From Flavobacteriaceae bacterium PS02293 (lineage in GTDB: Bacteria; Bacteroidota; Bacteroidia; Flavobacteriales; Weeksellaceae), in NCBI GenBank assembly GCA_029960045.1, contig JASCOV010000004.1, positions 310,001 through 374,000 on the forward strand: a stretch of 64,000 nt of DNA, written 5' to 3'. Shown here piece after piece: positions 45,474-53,749 of the stretch; the stretch's first letter is position 1, and each line of letters opens with the position of its first letter. The position numbers were made by a program, and so were the translations under genes. The notes beneath the pieces are model-generated. The model was not told the DNA's origin, ran no database searches, and saw only the letters and a program-made list of their open reading frames with translations.

Positions 45474-45508
45474 AAAAACTAATAATTTATAACTCATAAC
45501 TATAAACT

Positions 45509-46375
45509 ATGTCTCGAATCATAAAATCAGGATTAATCCAAATGTCTCTTGCCAAAACAGAAGGCGAAGGAACAATTGACGAAATAAAGCAGGCGATGCT
45601 GGAAAAACATTTGCCTTTTATAGATGAAGCTGGAGAAAAAGGGGTTCAGATTCTTTGTTTTCAGGAGATTTTCAATACGCCATATTTCTGTCCCGGCCAG
45701 GATTCTAAATGGTACGAGTCTGCAGAAACTGTTCCTGGTCCGACTACGGATTTGATGTCAGAATATGCTAAGAAATACCAGATGGTCATCATAGTTCCGA
45801 TTTATGAAAAAGACGGCGCAGGAATTTTATACAATACTGCTGCGGTTATCGATGCAGACGGCGAATATCTTGGAAAATACCGCAAAAATCATATTCCTCA
45901 AACGGGTGGATTTTGGGAAAAATATTTCTTCAAACCTGGAAATTTAGGTTACCCTGTTTTCCAGACCAAATATGCAAAAATTGGCGTTTATATCTGCTAT
46001 GATCGCCATTTTCCGGAAGGAGCAAGAGCTTTAGGAATCAACGGTGCTGAAATTGTTTATAATCCGTCCGCAACTACAGTTGGTCAATCTCAATATCTGT
46101 GGAGGTTGGAGCAGCCTTCTCACGCCGTTGCCAACGGATATTTTATGGGATGTATCAATCGTGTTGGAATTGAAAAGCCCTGGAATCTCGGCAAATTCTA
46201 CGGAACATCCTATTTCGTAAATCCTTTGGGCGAGATTTTCGCCTGCGCATCCGAAGATAAAGATGAGCTTCTGATTGCAGAATTCGATTTGGATTTGATA
46301 GACCAGGTCCGGTCCAAATGGCAGTTTTACCGAGATAGACGACCAGAAACCTACGACGATTTGACCAAGCTTTAA
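45509..46375 (+). CDS. Beta-ureidopropionase, nitrilase superfamily
   Basis: This 288-residue C-N hydrolase would convert N-carbamoyl-beta-alanine to beta-alanine, CO2 and ammonia. The catalytic triad is complete: Glu53 (CFQEIFNTPYF), Lys126 (GKYRKNHIPQ) and Cys163 (YICYDRHFPEGARAL). The sequence GFWEKYFFKPGN is characteristic of the N-carbamoyl-amidase and beta-ureidopropionase branch. It directly follows dihydropyrimidinase, in pathway order. A second, unrelated carbamoyl amidohydrolase is at 49816. Confidence 0.93.
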   Translation: MSRIIKSGLIQMSLAKTEGEGTIDEIKQAMLEKHLPFIDEAGEKGVQILCFQEIFNTPYFCPGQDSKWYESAETVPGPTTDLMSEYAKKYQMVIIVPIYEKDGAGILYNTAAVIDADGEYLGKYRKNHIPQTGGFWEKYFFKPGNLGYPVFQTKYAKIGVYICYDRHFPEGARALGINGAEIVYNPSATTVGQSQYLWRLEQPSHAVANGYFMGCINRVGIEKPWNLGKFYGTSYFVNPLGEIFACASEDKDELLIAEFDLDLIDQVRSKWQFYRDRRPETYDDLTKL

Positions 46376-46450
46376 AGCGATTACGAATTTTTGATTTTAA
46401 ATCATACAAATGACCACTAAGTGACAACTATCAACTAACAACTAAAACTT

Positions 46451-47788
46451 ATGATAGAAAATAATCGTTTGACTTTAGAACAATATCAGCATAATTTTAC
46501 AGACATTCATCCACCTTTCGAAAATAAAGATGGCGCTATAATAGAAGCCAATCGTTGTATTATGTGTTATGATGCACCTTGTACGAAAATGTGTCCCACA
46601 CATATCAACATCCCAAAATTCATCAAACAGATTACAACGGGCAATGTAAAAGGTTCTGCTCATACTATTTTCACAGATAATATTATGGGAGCAAGCTGTT
46701 CCAAAGTTTGTCCTGTGGAGAAGCTTTGCGAAGGTTCCTGCGTTTATAATCTGCTTCACGAGGAACCAATTCAGATTGCCCGTTTGCAAAGATATTCTAC
46801 AGAAAAAGCGATGTACAACAATTGGCAGTTATTTGAAAGAAAGCCATCTTTGGGAAGAAAAGTTGCTGTAGTTGGCGCAGGCCCAGCCGGTTTGGCCTGT
46901 GCATTTTATCTGGCAAAAGAAGGTGTGGACGTTACCATTTTCGAGAAAGAAGCAAAAGGCGGCGGTTTGATGACTTACGGAATTGCAGCATATAAAGTAA
47001 CACCTGAGTTTTGCGAAGAAGAAGTACAATATATTATTTCCATTGGCGGGATTGATATCAGATACAATCAGGAATTAGGAAAAGATTTTCATCTTAAGGA
47101 TTTACAGAAAAATTTTGATGCGGTTTTCTTAGGAATTGGTGTTGGTGTTGCAAGACAATTGGATATCAATGGAGAGAATTACGAAGGTGTAGAAGACGCT
47201 ATTTCTTACATTTATAATCTTAGAACCAATGATTTTTCTGAAATTCCAGTTGGAGAAAAAGTGGCTGTTATAGGTTTGGGAATGACAGCAATTGACGCTG
47301 CAACTCAAGCCAAAAGATTAGGCGCAAAAGATGTTACCATCGTTTACAGACGAACGGAAAAAGAAAAACCTTGTACAGATGTCGAACTGGATATTGCAAA
47401 ATTAGATGGCTGCAATCTGGAATATCTTGCAGCACCAAAAGAAATTATCTCTGAAAACGGAAACGTAAAATCTTTGGTTTGCAGCAGAATGAGATTAGGC
47501 GAAGCCGATGCTTCCGGAAGAAGAAGTCCTGTTGACACGGGCGAAACTTTCACCATCGATTGTGATATGATTATCAAAGCGGCTGGACAAACACCTTTTG
47601 AAGAATTGATTTCATCCAGCAAACTTGAAAATAAATATGGAAAAGTTTCCGTGAATTCCCAATATAAAACCAATTGGAATGGTGTGTTTGCTGGTGGTGA
47701 TTGCATCAATGGTGGTAAAGAAGTCGTAAACGCAGCTCAGGATGGCAAATTAGCCGCACGTTCCATTTTAGAATATATGTTGAATTAA
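46451..47788 (+). CDS. preT: NAD-dependent dihydropyrimidine dehydrogenase subunit PreT
   Basis: This 445-residue flavin and iron-sulphur subunit passes electrons between NAD(P)H and PreA in the reduction of uracil or thymine. The N-terminal cysteine-rich part (CIMCYDAPCTKMCPTHINIP and a second cluster ASCSKVCPVEKLCEGSC) binds [4Fe-4S] centres. A GltD-like FAD domain (VVGAGPAGLACAFYLAKEG) and an NAD domain (VIGLGMTAIDAATQAKRLGA) follow, with the closing FAD motif GVFAGGDCINGG. It is 71 bases before PreA and forms the usual two-subunit enzyme with it. Confidence 0.94.
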   Translation: MIENNRLTLEQYQHNFTDIHPPFENKDGAIIEANRCIMCYDAPCTKMCPTHINIPKFIKQITTGNVKGSAHTIFTDNIMGASCSKVCPVEKLCEGSCVYNLLHEEPIQIARLQRYSTEKAMYNNWQLFERKPSLGRKVAVVGAGPAGLACAFYLAKEGVDVTIFEKEAKGGGLMTYGIAAYKVTPEFCEEEVQYIISIGGIDIRYNQELGKDFHLKDLQKNFDAVFLGIGVGVARQLDINGENYEGVEDAISYIYNLRTNDFSEIPVGEKVAVIGLGMTAIDAATQAKRLGAKDVTIVYRRTEKEKPCTDVELDIAKLDGCNLEYLAAPKEIISENGNVKSLVCSRMRLGEADASGRRSPVDTGETFTIDCDMIIKAAGQTPFEELISSSKLENKYGKVSVNSQYKTNWNGVFAGGDCINGGKEVVNAAQDGKLAARSILEYMLN

Positions 47789-47814
47789 TTTCAATTATTT
47801 AAATCAAAAACCAT

Positions 47815-47838
47815 TGTCACACTGAGCTTGTCGAAGTG
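47815..47838. repeat. Dispersed flavobacterial repeat ahead of preA
   Basis: TGTCACACTGAGCTTGTCGA followed by AGTG. This short element is one I recall as widespread between genes in flavobacteria and other bacteria. It ends 21 bases before the preA ATG, and its last bases create a spurious in-frame GTG. Confidence 0.5.
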
Positions 47839-47859
47839 TTAATCTTTAATAAAAAAATT

Positions 47860-49128
47860 ATGGCCGATATTTCTTGTAATTTTTTAGGTATAAAATCTCC
47901 AAATCCCTTTTGGCTGGCTTCAGCACCACCAACAGATAAAAAAATAAATGTAATGCGAGCTTTCGAAGCAGGCTGGGGCGGTGTTGTCTGGAAAACTTTG
48001 GGGTCTCAGGTGAAGAATGTGTCGTCCAGATATTCCGCTATCAATTTCAATGGTCAGCGTGTTGCAGGTTTCAATAATATCGAATTGATTTCCGACAGAC
48101 CTTTAGATATTAATTTAAAGGAAATCATAGAAGTGGTAAAAGAATTTCCTGACAGGGCAATGATTATTTCACTGATGGCGGATAACAATCGTGAAGCCTG
48201 GCACGAAATGGTAAAACGTTGTGAACAAACCGGAGCACACGGTTTCGAACTCAATTTCGGATGTCCGCACGGAATGACGGAACGTGGGATGGGAGCCGCA
48301 GTTGGGCAGGACCCGGAAATTGCTGGAAGAATAGTAGAATGGGTGATGGAAGTGGCGACTTTGCCCGTGATTACAAAACTCACGCCCAATGTTCATTCGG
48401 TTGTTCCGACAGGACGAGCTGCGGTAAACGCAGGAACTAATGCTTTATCACTTATTAATACCATTCAATCCGTTACAGGGATAGATTTGGACAGCTTTGT
48501 TCCGAATCCGAATGTTGGCGGTAAATCCGTTTTTGGAGGCTACTGCGGACCAGCAGTTAAGCCAATTGCGCTCAAGATGCTGACAACCATTTCCCAGGAT
48601 TCAGTGACGAATAAAGTTCCTATTTCTGGAATTGGTGGCGTTTCTACTTGGCAGGATGCGGTAGAATTTATGTTGCTTGGCTCGACTTCCGTTCAGGTTT
48701 GTACGGCTGCGATGAAGTATGGTTTCAGGATTGTAGAAGATTTGAATGAAGGTCTCAGCAATTGGATGGACGAAAAAGGCTTCGAAAAAATCACCGATTT
48801 TATTGGGAAATCTGTCCCAACAATGACGGAATGGGAAAAACTCGACCTTAATTTTCATATCGTTGCCAATATCAATCAGGATAAATGCATCCATTGCGGT
48901 TTATGTCACATTGCGTGCGAGGACACTTCTCATCAGGCGATTTTCAAAACCGACGGAATGCCTTACAACGATTACACTGTAAACGAACCCGAATGTGTCG
49001 GCTGCAATCTTTGCAAGCTGGTTTGTCCGGTTGACGATTGCATTACAATGGTAGAACATCGTGTGGCGGCGGAATATCTCAATTGGGTTCAGTTTCAGGA
49101 ACGAGGATTACCATTGAATAATCACTAG
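47860..49128 (+). CDS. preA: NAD-dependent dihydropyrimidine dehydrogenase subunit PreA
   Basis: This 422-residue FMN subunit holds the pyrimidine-reducing site. It has a dihydroorotate-dehydrogenase-like barrel (NPFWLASAPPTDKKINVMRAF, FELNFGCPHGM, VITKLTPNV, SGIGGVSTWQDAVEFMLLG) and a C-terminal ferredoxin domain with two [4Fe-4S] motifs (CIHCGLCHIAC and CVGCNLCKLVC). The ATG at 47860 is preferred to an upstream in-frame GTG, which falls in a repeat. It directly follows preT. Confidence 0.95.
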   Translation: MADISCNFLGIKSPNPFWLASAPPTDKKINVMRAFEAGWGGVVWKTLGSQVKNVSSRYSAINFNGQRVAGFNNIELISDRPLDINLKEIIEVVKEFPDRAMIISLMADNNREAWHEMVKRCEQTGAHGFELNFGCPHGMTERGMGAAVGQDPEIAGRIVEWVMEVATLPVITKLTPNVHSVVPTGRAAVNAGTNALSLINTIQSVTGIDLDSFVPNPNVGGKSVFGGYCGPAVKPIALKMLTTISQDSVTNKVPISGIGGVSTWQDAVEFMLLGSTSVQVCTAAMKYGFRIVEDLNEGLSNWMDEKGFEKITDFIGKSVPTMTEWEKLDLNFHIVANINQDKCIHCGLCHIACEDTSHQAIFKTDGMPYNDYTVNEPECVGCNLCKLVCPVDDCITMVEHRVAAEYLNWVQFQERGLPLNNH

Positions 49129-49178
49129 TATGAATGTGTTTTTCGCATAAAATAAATTATTGAAAAAGATTAAGGTTG

Positions 49179-49186
49179 TATTTTTG
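49179..49186 (+). promoter_or_regulatory. -7 promoter element for the lipoprotein at 49203
   Basis: TATTTTTG matches TAnnTTTG, 16 bases before the ATG. It suggests the lipoprotein gene has its own promoter inside the catabolic cluster. Confidence 0.5.
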
Positions 49187-49202
49187 ATATAAAAAAATTA
49201 AT

Positions 49203-49799
49203 ATGAAAAATGTAATCTTTATTTTCTTGACAGTTGTTTTGTTTTCATCTTGTGAAAAAAGAAATAAAATACACCCACTAAATTCTATCTTTTTAAATAT
49301 CAACTTACAAGATAATTACAAACAAATTGTGGAAGATTCTAGATTTGATTTTGAGAAAAAAAAACTTTTATCAAATCCTTTTGACAAAAACACATCGGAA
49401 TTAGAGATTTATGATTTACTAATAAAGAGCAATCCTTATTTTAAATCAAAAGTTAAGAAAGGTTATATATCTATACTTCCATCAAATAAAGATTATTCAA
49501 TTAATCAAATTATAGAGTTTGAAGACTCGAAAAATATGAGGAAAGAATATGAAAATCTAAAATCTGTGTTAGCACCATTGGCACAAGATACCATTACAAT
49601 AAAAAAACCTGTTCCTTACACTTCAACCTTGAGATTCGACCATTTTTTAATAAAATTAAAAGAGGAATATAATTCCGGATTTATAGAAATAAACTCTAAT
49701 AATGGTGATAATTGTATTGTGATAGTTTATAATACGAATCCAAAATCTACATATGTAATGGATTTGTATGTAAAAAATAGAAAATCAAAAATTAAGTAG
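49203..49799 (+). CDS. Lipoprotein of unknown function inside the pyrimidine cluster
   Basis: This 198-residue protein has a short lipoprotein signal (FLTVVLFSSCEKRNK, Cys17). The remainder is lysine- and asparagine-rich and notably more AT-rich than its neighbours, with no recognised domain. It splits preA from the M20-type amidohydrolase, has its own -7 element and leaves 16 bases to the next start. The composition and position suggest a late insertion that has nothing to do with pyrimidine breakdown (inference). Confidence 0.75.
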   Translation: MKNVIFIFLTVVLFSSCEKRNKIHPLNSIFLNINLQDNYKQIVEDSRFDFEKKKLLSNPFDKNTSELEIYDLLIKSNPYFKSKVKKGYISILPSNKDYSINQIIEFEDSKNMRKEYENLKSVLAPLAQDTITIKKPVPYTSTLRFDHFLIKLKEEYNSGFIEINSNNGDNCIVIVYNTNPKSTYVMDLYVKNRKSKIK

Positions 49800-49815
49800 A
49801 CCTTAAAAAAAACCA

Positions 49816-51060
49816 ATGAATATAAATTCCTTACGTCTAGAAAATTTCTTCTCAGAAATGTCCAAAATCGGAAAAATCGGTGAAAGTGGAACCAACAGGC
49901 CAGCACATTCTCCAGATGAAAAGAAAGCATTTGATTTGGCTTCTGTTTGGATGAAGCAAGCCGGAATGACAACCCGAATCGACAACTTCGGGAATCTCAT
50001 CGGAAGATTAGAGGGAACAAATCCTGATTTACCTGTTTTGATGTTAGGTTCACATCTTGATTCTCAACCTTATGGGGGAAGATACGATGGTGTTGCGGGC
50101 GTTCTTTGCGCAATAGAAGCTGCAATCACAATGCAGGAAAATGGACTAAAACCGCAACGTTCTTTAGAAATAACCTCTTTTGCAGATGAAGAAGGCTGGC
50201 GTTTTAATAAAGGTTTATTCGGTTCTCGAGGAATTTTAGGAAAATTAGAAAAAGACGAACTTCAAAGAGCAGACTCAAACGGAATTACACGCGAACAGGC
50301 GCTCAAAGATTTCGGTTGTGATATTACAAAATTCAAAGAATCAGAATATAAAGAAGGAAGCATCTATTGCTATCTCGAACTTCATATTGAGCAAGGTCCT
50401 GTTTTGGATATTCAAAAAAAACCAGTTGCCGTAGTTTCCGGGATTTCAGGACCAATTTGGTTAACCGTAAAATTGAAAGGAATGGCTGGTCACGCCGGTT
50501 CTGTTCCAATGCCAATGCGAAAAGACGCATTAGTAGGAGCTGCTGAAATCATTGTCGCTTTGAATGAAATTACCAACCAAGTTCCGGGAAATCCAACCGT
50601 AGGAACTTGTGGCACAATCAAAGTTTTTCCAGCTTCCCGAAACATCATTCCGGAAGAAGTCGAGTTTACACTTGATTTGAGAGACATTGATTTGGAAAGA
50701 AGAAACCGTTACGAAAAACAATTGCTCGATAAAATTGATGAGGTTTCCAAAAAACACGGATTGACTTATGAAATTTCCGAAGACTGGAAATCTGAACCTC
50801 GATATTGCGCTGACTGGATTAAAGATATCATTAAGAATAATTGTGAAAAAATAGGTTTGAAAGATATACCGGAATTGATGAGTGGTCCTTTTCACGATGC
50901 GATGGCGATTTCTTACGCCTGTGATTACGGGATGATTTTCGTGCGCTGCAAGGACGGAATCAGTCACAATCCGTTGGAATATTCGTCTCCGGAAGACTTG
51001 GCAATTGGAGCAGAAGTTCTGTACAGAACTATTTTAGATTTATTAGAAATCGAAAAATAA
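49816..51060 (+). CDS. M20-family N-carbamoyl/allantoate amidohydrolase
   Basis: This 414-residue zinc hydrolase of the hydantoinase/carbamoylase (HyuC, AllC, yeast PYD3-like) branch removes carbamoyl groups from N-carbamoyl amino acids, ureidopropionate or allantoate. Metal ligands His80, Asp91 (GSHLDSQPYGGRYDGVAGV) and Glu125/126 (FADEEGWRF), the ELHIEQGP motif and the final GISHNPLEYS are all present. In this cluster it could be a second beta-ureidopropionase or could act on another ureide brought in by the NCS1 permease. The substrate cannot be told from the sequence. Confidence 0.9.
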   Translation: MNINSLRLENFFSEMSKIGKIGESGTNRPAHSPDEKKAFDLASVWMKQAGMTTRIDNFGNLIGRLEGTNPDLPVLMLGSHLDSQPYGGRYDGVAGVLCAIEAAITMQENGLKPQRSLEITSFADEEGWRFNKGLFGSRGILGKLEKDELQRADSNGITREQALKDFGCDITKFKESEYKEGSIYCYLELHIEQGPVLDIQKKPVAVVSGISGPIWLTVKLKGMAGHAGSVPMPMRKDALVGAAEIIVALNEITNQVPGNPTVGTCGTIKVFPASRNIIPEEVEFTLDLRDIDLERRNRYEKQLLDKIDEVSKKHGLTYEISEDWKSEPRYCADWIKDIIKNNCEKIGLKDIPELMSGPFHDAMAISYACDYGMIFVRCKDGISHNPLEYSSPEDLAIGAEVLYRTILDLLEIEK

Positions 51061-51096
51061 CTATCATAAATCAATTCATTTGAATTTTAAAGTCTC

Positions 51097-51104
51097 TACA
51101 TTTG
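51097..51104 (+). promoter_or_regulatory. -7 promoter element for the FMN reductase gene
   Basis: TACATTTG matches TAnnTTTG, 22 bases before the ATG at 51127. A TTTG is present upstream, but its spacing (14) is shorter than usual. Confidence 0.5.
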
Positions 51105-51126
51105 GAGCTTTAAAATTTGAACTAAA

Positions 51127-51663
51127 ATGAAAATATTAGCATTTGCAGGAAGCAACTCCAGAGAGTCTATCAATAAAATATTAGTAGAATACACAGCGAA
51201 ACAATTTAATGGGGCAGAAGTAGAAGTTCTTGACTTGAACGACTACGAGATGCCAATCTTCAGTGTAGATAGAGAAAAACACGATGGGATTCCAACTTTA
51301 GCCTTGAGATTCGCTGAGAAAATCGATGCAGCAGATTTGTTGATTATTGCTTTTGCGGAACATAACAGTACTTATACAACAGCTTTCAAGAATATATTTG
51401 ATTGGGTTTCCAGAATTAAAGACAGAAAGCATTTTGGAGAAAAACCGGTATTTGTTTTAGCTACAGCAACTGGTCCTGGTGGTGGGAAAAATGTAGTTGC
51501 CGCTTTCGAAGCTAGAGCTAAATCGAGTGGTGCAACTGTATTGCAAAGTTTTGTATTGCCTAAGTACAAAGAGACTTTTGATATTGAAAAAGGTATTGTA
51601 GACGAAGAAAAGAATGCTGAGTTTCAGGAGAAATTATCTATTGTTAAAAACTTTTTTGGATAA
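51127..51663 (+). CDS. NADPH-dependent FMN reductase family protein
   Basis: This 178-residue flavodoxin-like oxidoreductase has the phosphate-binding loop AGSNSRESINKILVEY for FMN and the second FMN contact AFAEHNSTYTTAFKNIFDWVSR. The KPVFVLATATGPGGGKNVV strand-loop also fits the family. Such enzymes reduce free flavin, quinones or azo/nitro compounds with NAD(P)H. It has its own promoter element and may not be part of the pyrimidine pathway. Confidence 0.9.
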   Translation: MKILAFAGSNSRESINKILVEYTAKQFNGAEVEVLDLNDYEMPIFSVDREKHDGIPTLALRFAEKIDAADLLIIAFAEHNSTYTTAFKNIFDWVSRIKDRKHFGEKPVFVLATATGPGGGKNVVAAFEARAKSSGATVLQSFVLPKYKETFDIEKGIVDEEKNAEFQEKLSIVKNFFG

Positions 51664-51666
51664 GAT

Positions 51667-51699
51667 TTTGGAATGTTATGTTAAGAATGCGTAACTTTG
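51667..51699 (+). promoter_or_regulatory. Promoter of the small transcription unit (TTTG-N21-TAACTTTG)
   Basis: A -33 TTTG (51667-51670) and a perfect -7 TAACTTTG (51692-51699) are separated by 21 bases, within the normal range. It lies in the end of the FMN reductase region and points to the short unit at 51710-51837. Confidence 0.6.
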
Positions 51700-51709
51700 C
51701 TATCAAATA

Positions 51710-51799
51710 ATGAAAGTGAAAAATCAACAAGTTCATTTTGAGAAGTATCCTAATTCTTGCCAAGAGAATTACACAAACACCTCCGAACTTGTGAACTAA
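51710..51799 (+). CDS. Possible 29-residue small protein gene (or small RNA)
   Basis: An ATG 10 bases after a canonical -7 element opens a 29-residue frame (MKVKNQQVHFEKYPNSCQEN...), hydrophilic with one Cys. Its stop at 51797-51799 is followed within 8 bases by a strong terminator. Promoter, frame and terminator together make a unit of about 130 bases. It may encode a small protein, or the RNA itself may be the product. No homologue is recognised. Confidence 0.4.
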   Translation: MKVKNQQVHFEKYPNSCQENYTNTSELVN

Positions 51800-51806
51800 A
51801 ATAACG

Positions 51807-51837
51807 GCCGACAATCTAAAAGATTGTCGGCTTTTTT
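51807..51837 (+). terminator. Terminator of the small transcription unit
   Basis: GCCGACAATCT and AGATTGTCGGC form a perfect 11-bp stem with a three-base loop, followed by TTTTTT. Confidence 0.92.
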
Positions 51838-51865
51838 ATTTAGCAAAATTGAAAAAGTAAGTTTG
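51835..51865 (+). promoter_or_regulatory. Promoter of purM
   Basis: TTTA (51835-51838, one mismatch to the -33 TTTG) and a perfect -7 TAAGTTTG (51858-51865) are separated by 19 bases. Transcription would start near 51872, giving a leader of about 77 bases that includes the hairpin at 51888. Confidence 0.55.
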
Positions 51866-51887
51866 AAATAAATCTAATGAATTCCAA

Positions 51888-51921
51888 GATTCTTTCAGGT
51901 TTTCAAAAGCCTGAAAGAATC
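51888..51921 (+). other. Leader hairpin before purM
   Basis: GATTCTTTCAGG and CCTGAAAGAATC form a perfect 12-bp stem with a 10-base loop inside the predicted purM leader, 27 bases before the ATG. No T run follows, so it is not a simple terminator. The right arm is followed by a second GAAAGAATC. Confidence 0.55.
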
Positions 51922-51948
51922 GAAAGAATCGAAATCTGAAAAGTAAAA

Positions 51949-52941
51949 ATGAGCAATACCTATAAATCCGCCGGAGTCGATAAAGAAGAAGGCTACAAAA
52001 CAGTAGATAAAATAAAGTCTGCCGTTGCCGAAACCCACAACAAAAACGTTCTCAACAATCTTGGAAGCTTTGGTGCTTTCTATGAGATTGCTGGTTACAA
52101 AAATCCAGTTTTGGTTTCAGGAACCGATGGCGTTGGAACCAAGCTCAAAATCGCTTTGGATACCAAACAATATGCTTCTATCGGCGTTGACTGTTTCGCA
52201 ATGTGTGCGAACGACATTCTTTGCCACGGCGCAAAACCATTGTTTTTCCTTGATTATTTAGCTTGCGGAAAACTCGATTCTGAGATTGCAGCTGAGATTG
52301 TTCTCGGAATGGTAAAAGCTTGCAAAGACAACAATTGCGCATTGATTGGTGGCGAAACTGCCGAGATGCCAGGAATGTATCAGCCAGGCGATTACGATGT
52401 TGCAGGATTCTGTGTCGGAATTGTAGAAAAAGACCAAATCATCGACGGTTCCAAAATCAGAACTGGAAACAAAATCATTGTCATTCCAAGTTCAGGATTT
52501 CATTCCAATGGATTTTCATTGGTAAGAAAAATATTCCGGGATTTCGAAGAGGAGTTTGAAGGAAAACCTTTGTACGAAACACTTTTGGTACCTACAAGAT
52601 TGTATTATCAGGACATTCACAAAGTATTGGAAGAAGCACCACTTTACGGCATCGCGCACATCACAGGAGGCGGATTATACGAGAATGTGCCAAGAATTAT
52701 CCCTGAAGGACTTTGCGCAACAATCGATGCGTCAAAAATCCAAATTCCAACCGTGATGCAAGAATTGGAAAAGCGTGGCAATATCGCAAGAGAAGAGATG
52801 TTCGGAACGTTCAATATGGGCGTTGGAATGGTTCTCGTGACCGACGAAAATCACGTAGATAAAATCCTTGACCTTTTGGAAGACGCTTATGTTGTAGGAG
52901 AAATTACAGAAGGAAGCGAGAAAATAAATCTAATTGTATAA
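51949..52941 (+). CDS. purM: Phosphoribosylformylglycinamidine cyclo-ligase (AIR synthetase)
   Basis: This 330-residue enzyme makes aminoimidazole ribotide from FGAM with ATP, step five of purine synthesis. The N-terminal YKSAGVDKEEGYKTVDKIK, the ATP/metal segment VSGTDGVGTKLKIALDTK, DCFAMCANDILCHGAKPLFFLDYLA and the GGETAEMPGMY motif are complete, as is GLARITGGG-like AHITGGGLYENVPRI. Its length is normal. It is first in a purM-purN-purH series, each gene preceded by a hairpin. Confidence 0.97.
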   Translation: MSNTYKSAGVDKEEGYKTVDKIKSAVAETHNKNVLNNLGSFGAFYEIAGYKNPVLVSGTDGVGTKLKIALDTKQYASIGVDCFAMCANDILCHGAKPLFFLDYLACGKLDSEIAAEIVLGMVKACKDNNCALIGGETAEMPGMYQPGDYDVAGFCVGIVEKDQIIDGSKIRTGNKIIVIPSSGFHSNGFSLVRKIFRDFEEEFEGKPLYETLLVPTRLYYQDIHKVLEEAPLYGIAHITGGGLYENVPRIIPEGLCATIDASKIQIPTVMQELEKRGNIAREEMFGTFNMGVGMVLVTDENHVDKILDLLEDAYVVGEITEGSEKINLIV

Positions 52942-52951
52942 ATGTATTTAC

Positions 52952-53003
52952 GTAAAAAGTATTAACGATTTTAAAGAGTCATTAATACATTAATACTTTT
53001 TAC
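52952..53003 (+). other. Inverted repeat between purM and purN
   Basis: GTAAAAAGTATTAA and TTAATACTTTTTAC are perfect 14-bp arms around a 24-base loop, starting 10 bases past the purM stop and ending 11 bases before the purN ATG. The T-rich 3' arm could make it a weak terminator, but the sequence after it is not a clean T run. Confidence 0.6.
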
Positions 53004-53014
53004 ATTTTACAAAA

Positions 53015-53578
53015 ATGAAAAATATCACCATTTTAGTTTCAGGTTCAGGAACCAATCTTCAAAGGATTATCGATTGCATTGACAACGGAGAAATCCGAAA
53101 TGCGAAAATTACCCAAGTTATTGCAGACAGAGAATGCTACGGACTGGAAAGAGCGCAGAAATATCAAATCCCGAATAAATTAATCAAACGTGGAAAAGAC
53201 TTTGCCGAGAATCTTGAGCAAGCCATTCCTGAAAATTCAGACTTGATTGTTTTAGCAGGTTTTCTATCCATCCTGAAACCAGAATTCTGTGAGAAGTGGG
53301 AAGGAAAAATCATTAATATCCATCCGGCATTGTTGCCAAAATTCGGTGGAAAAGGAATGTGGGGACATCACGTTCACAATGCGGTCATTGAAGCGGGCGA
53401 AAAAGAAAGTGGCGCAAGCGTTCATTACGTGACTTCAGGAATCGATGAAGGCGAAGTGATTCTGCAAGAAAAATTCGAGATTGATGAAACTGATACTGCT
53501 GAAAAAGTAGCAGAAAAAGTACATCTTATCGAGTACGATATTTTTCCAAAAGCCATTGATTTGGTTTTGAATAAATGA
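53015..53578 (+). CDS. purN: Phosphoribosylglycinamide formyltransferase
   Basis: This 187-residue folate-dependent enzyme formylates GAR, step three of purine synthesis. The phosphate-binding loop ILVSGSGTNLQRIID, the catalytic region INIHPALLPKFGGKGMWG (conserved His) and the Asp in HYVTSGIDEGEVILQ match the family. It sits between purM and purH on the same strand. Confidence 0.96.
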   Translation: MKNITILVSGSGTNLQRIIDCIDNGEIRNAKITQVIADRECYGLERAQKYQIPNKLIKRGKDFAENLEQAIPENSDLIVLAGFLSILKPEFCEKWEGKIINIHPALLPKFGGKGMWGHHVHNAVIEAGEKESGASVHYVTSGIDEGEVILQEKFEIDETDTAEKVAEKVHLIEYDIFPKAIDLVLNK

Positions 53579-53705
53579 TATTAATTAGTTAAAGTAAAAA
53601 TTAATTAAATTTATATAAATAATTGTTGTTTAATTATTTGTAGTATTTAATTGAAAATCACTTTAATAAAATAAATATAAAATCTAAGTAAAATAAAAAG
53701 TAAAT

Positions 53706-53749
53706 CCGGAGGTGAAAGAACCGGTAAATCACAGTTTGGATAAAACTGT
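53706..53749 (+). other. Two small hairpins between purN and purH
   Basis: CCGG...CCGG (53706-53724) and ACAGTTT-N5-AAACTGT (53731-53749) are adjacent short stems 27 bases before the purH ATG. The rest of the 197-base gap is AT-rich with no feature seen. These stems are short enough to be chance. Confidence 0.3.

Noticed and set aside
47836..47862. GTG start for preA at 47836
   Set aside because: The GTG is the end of a dispersed repeat, and the ATG at 47860 gives the expected N-terminus.
52952..53003. Terminator between purM and purN
   Set aside because: The arms are AT-rich with a 24-base loop, and no clean T run follows, so termination is unlikely; kept as an inverted repeat.
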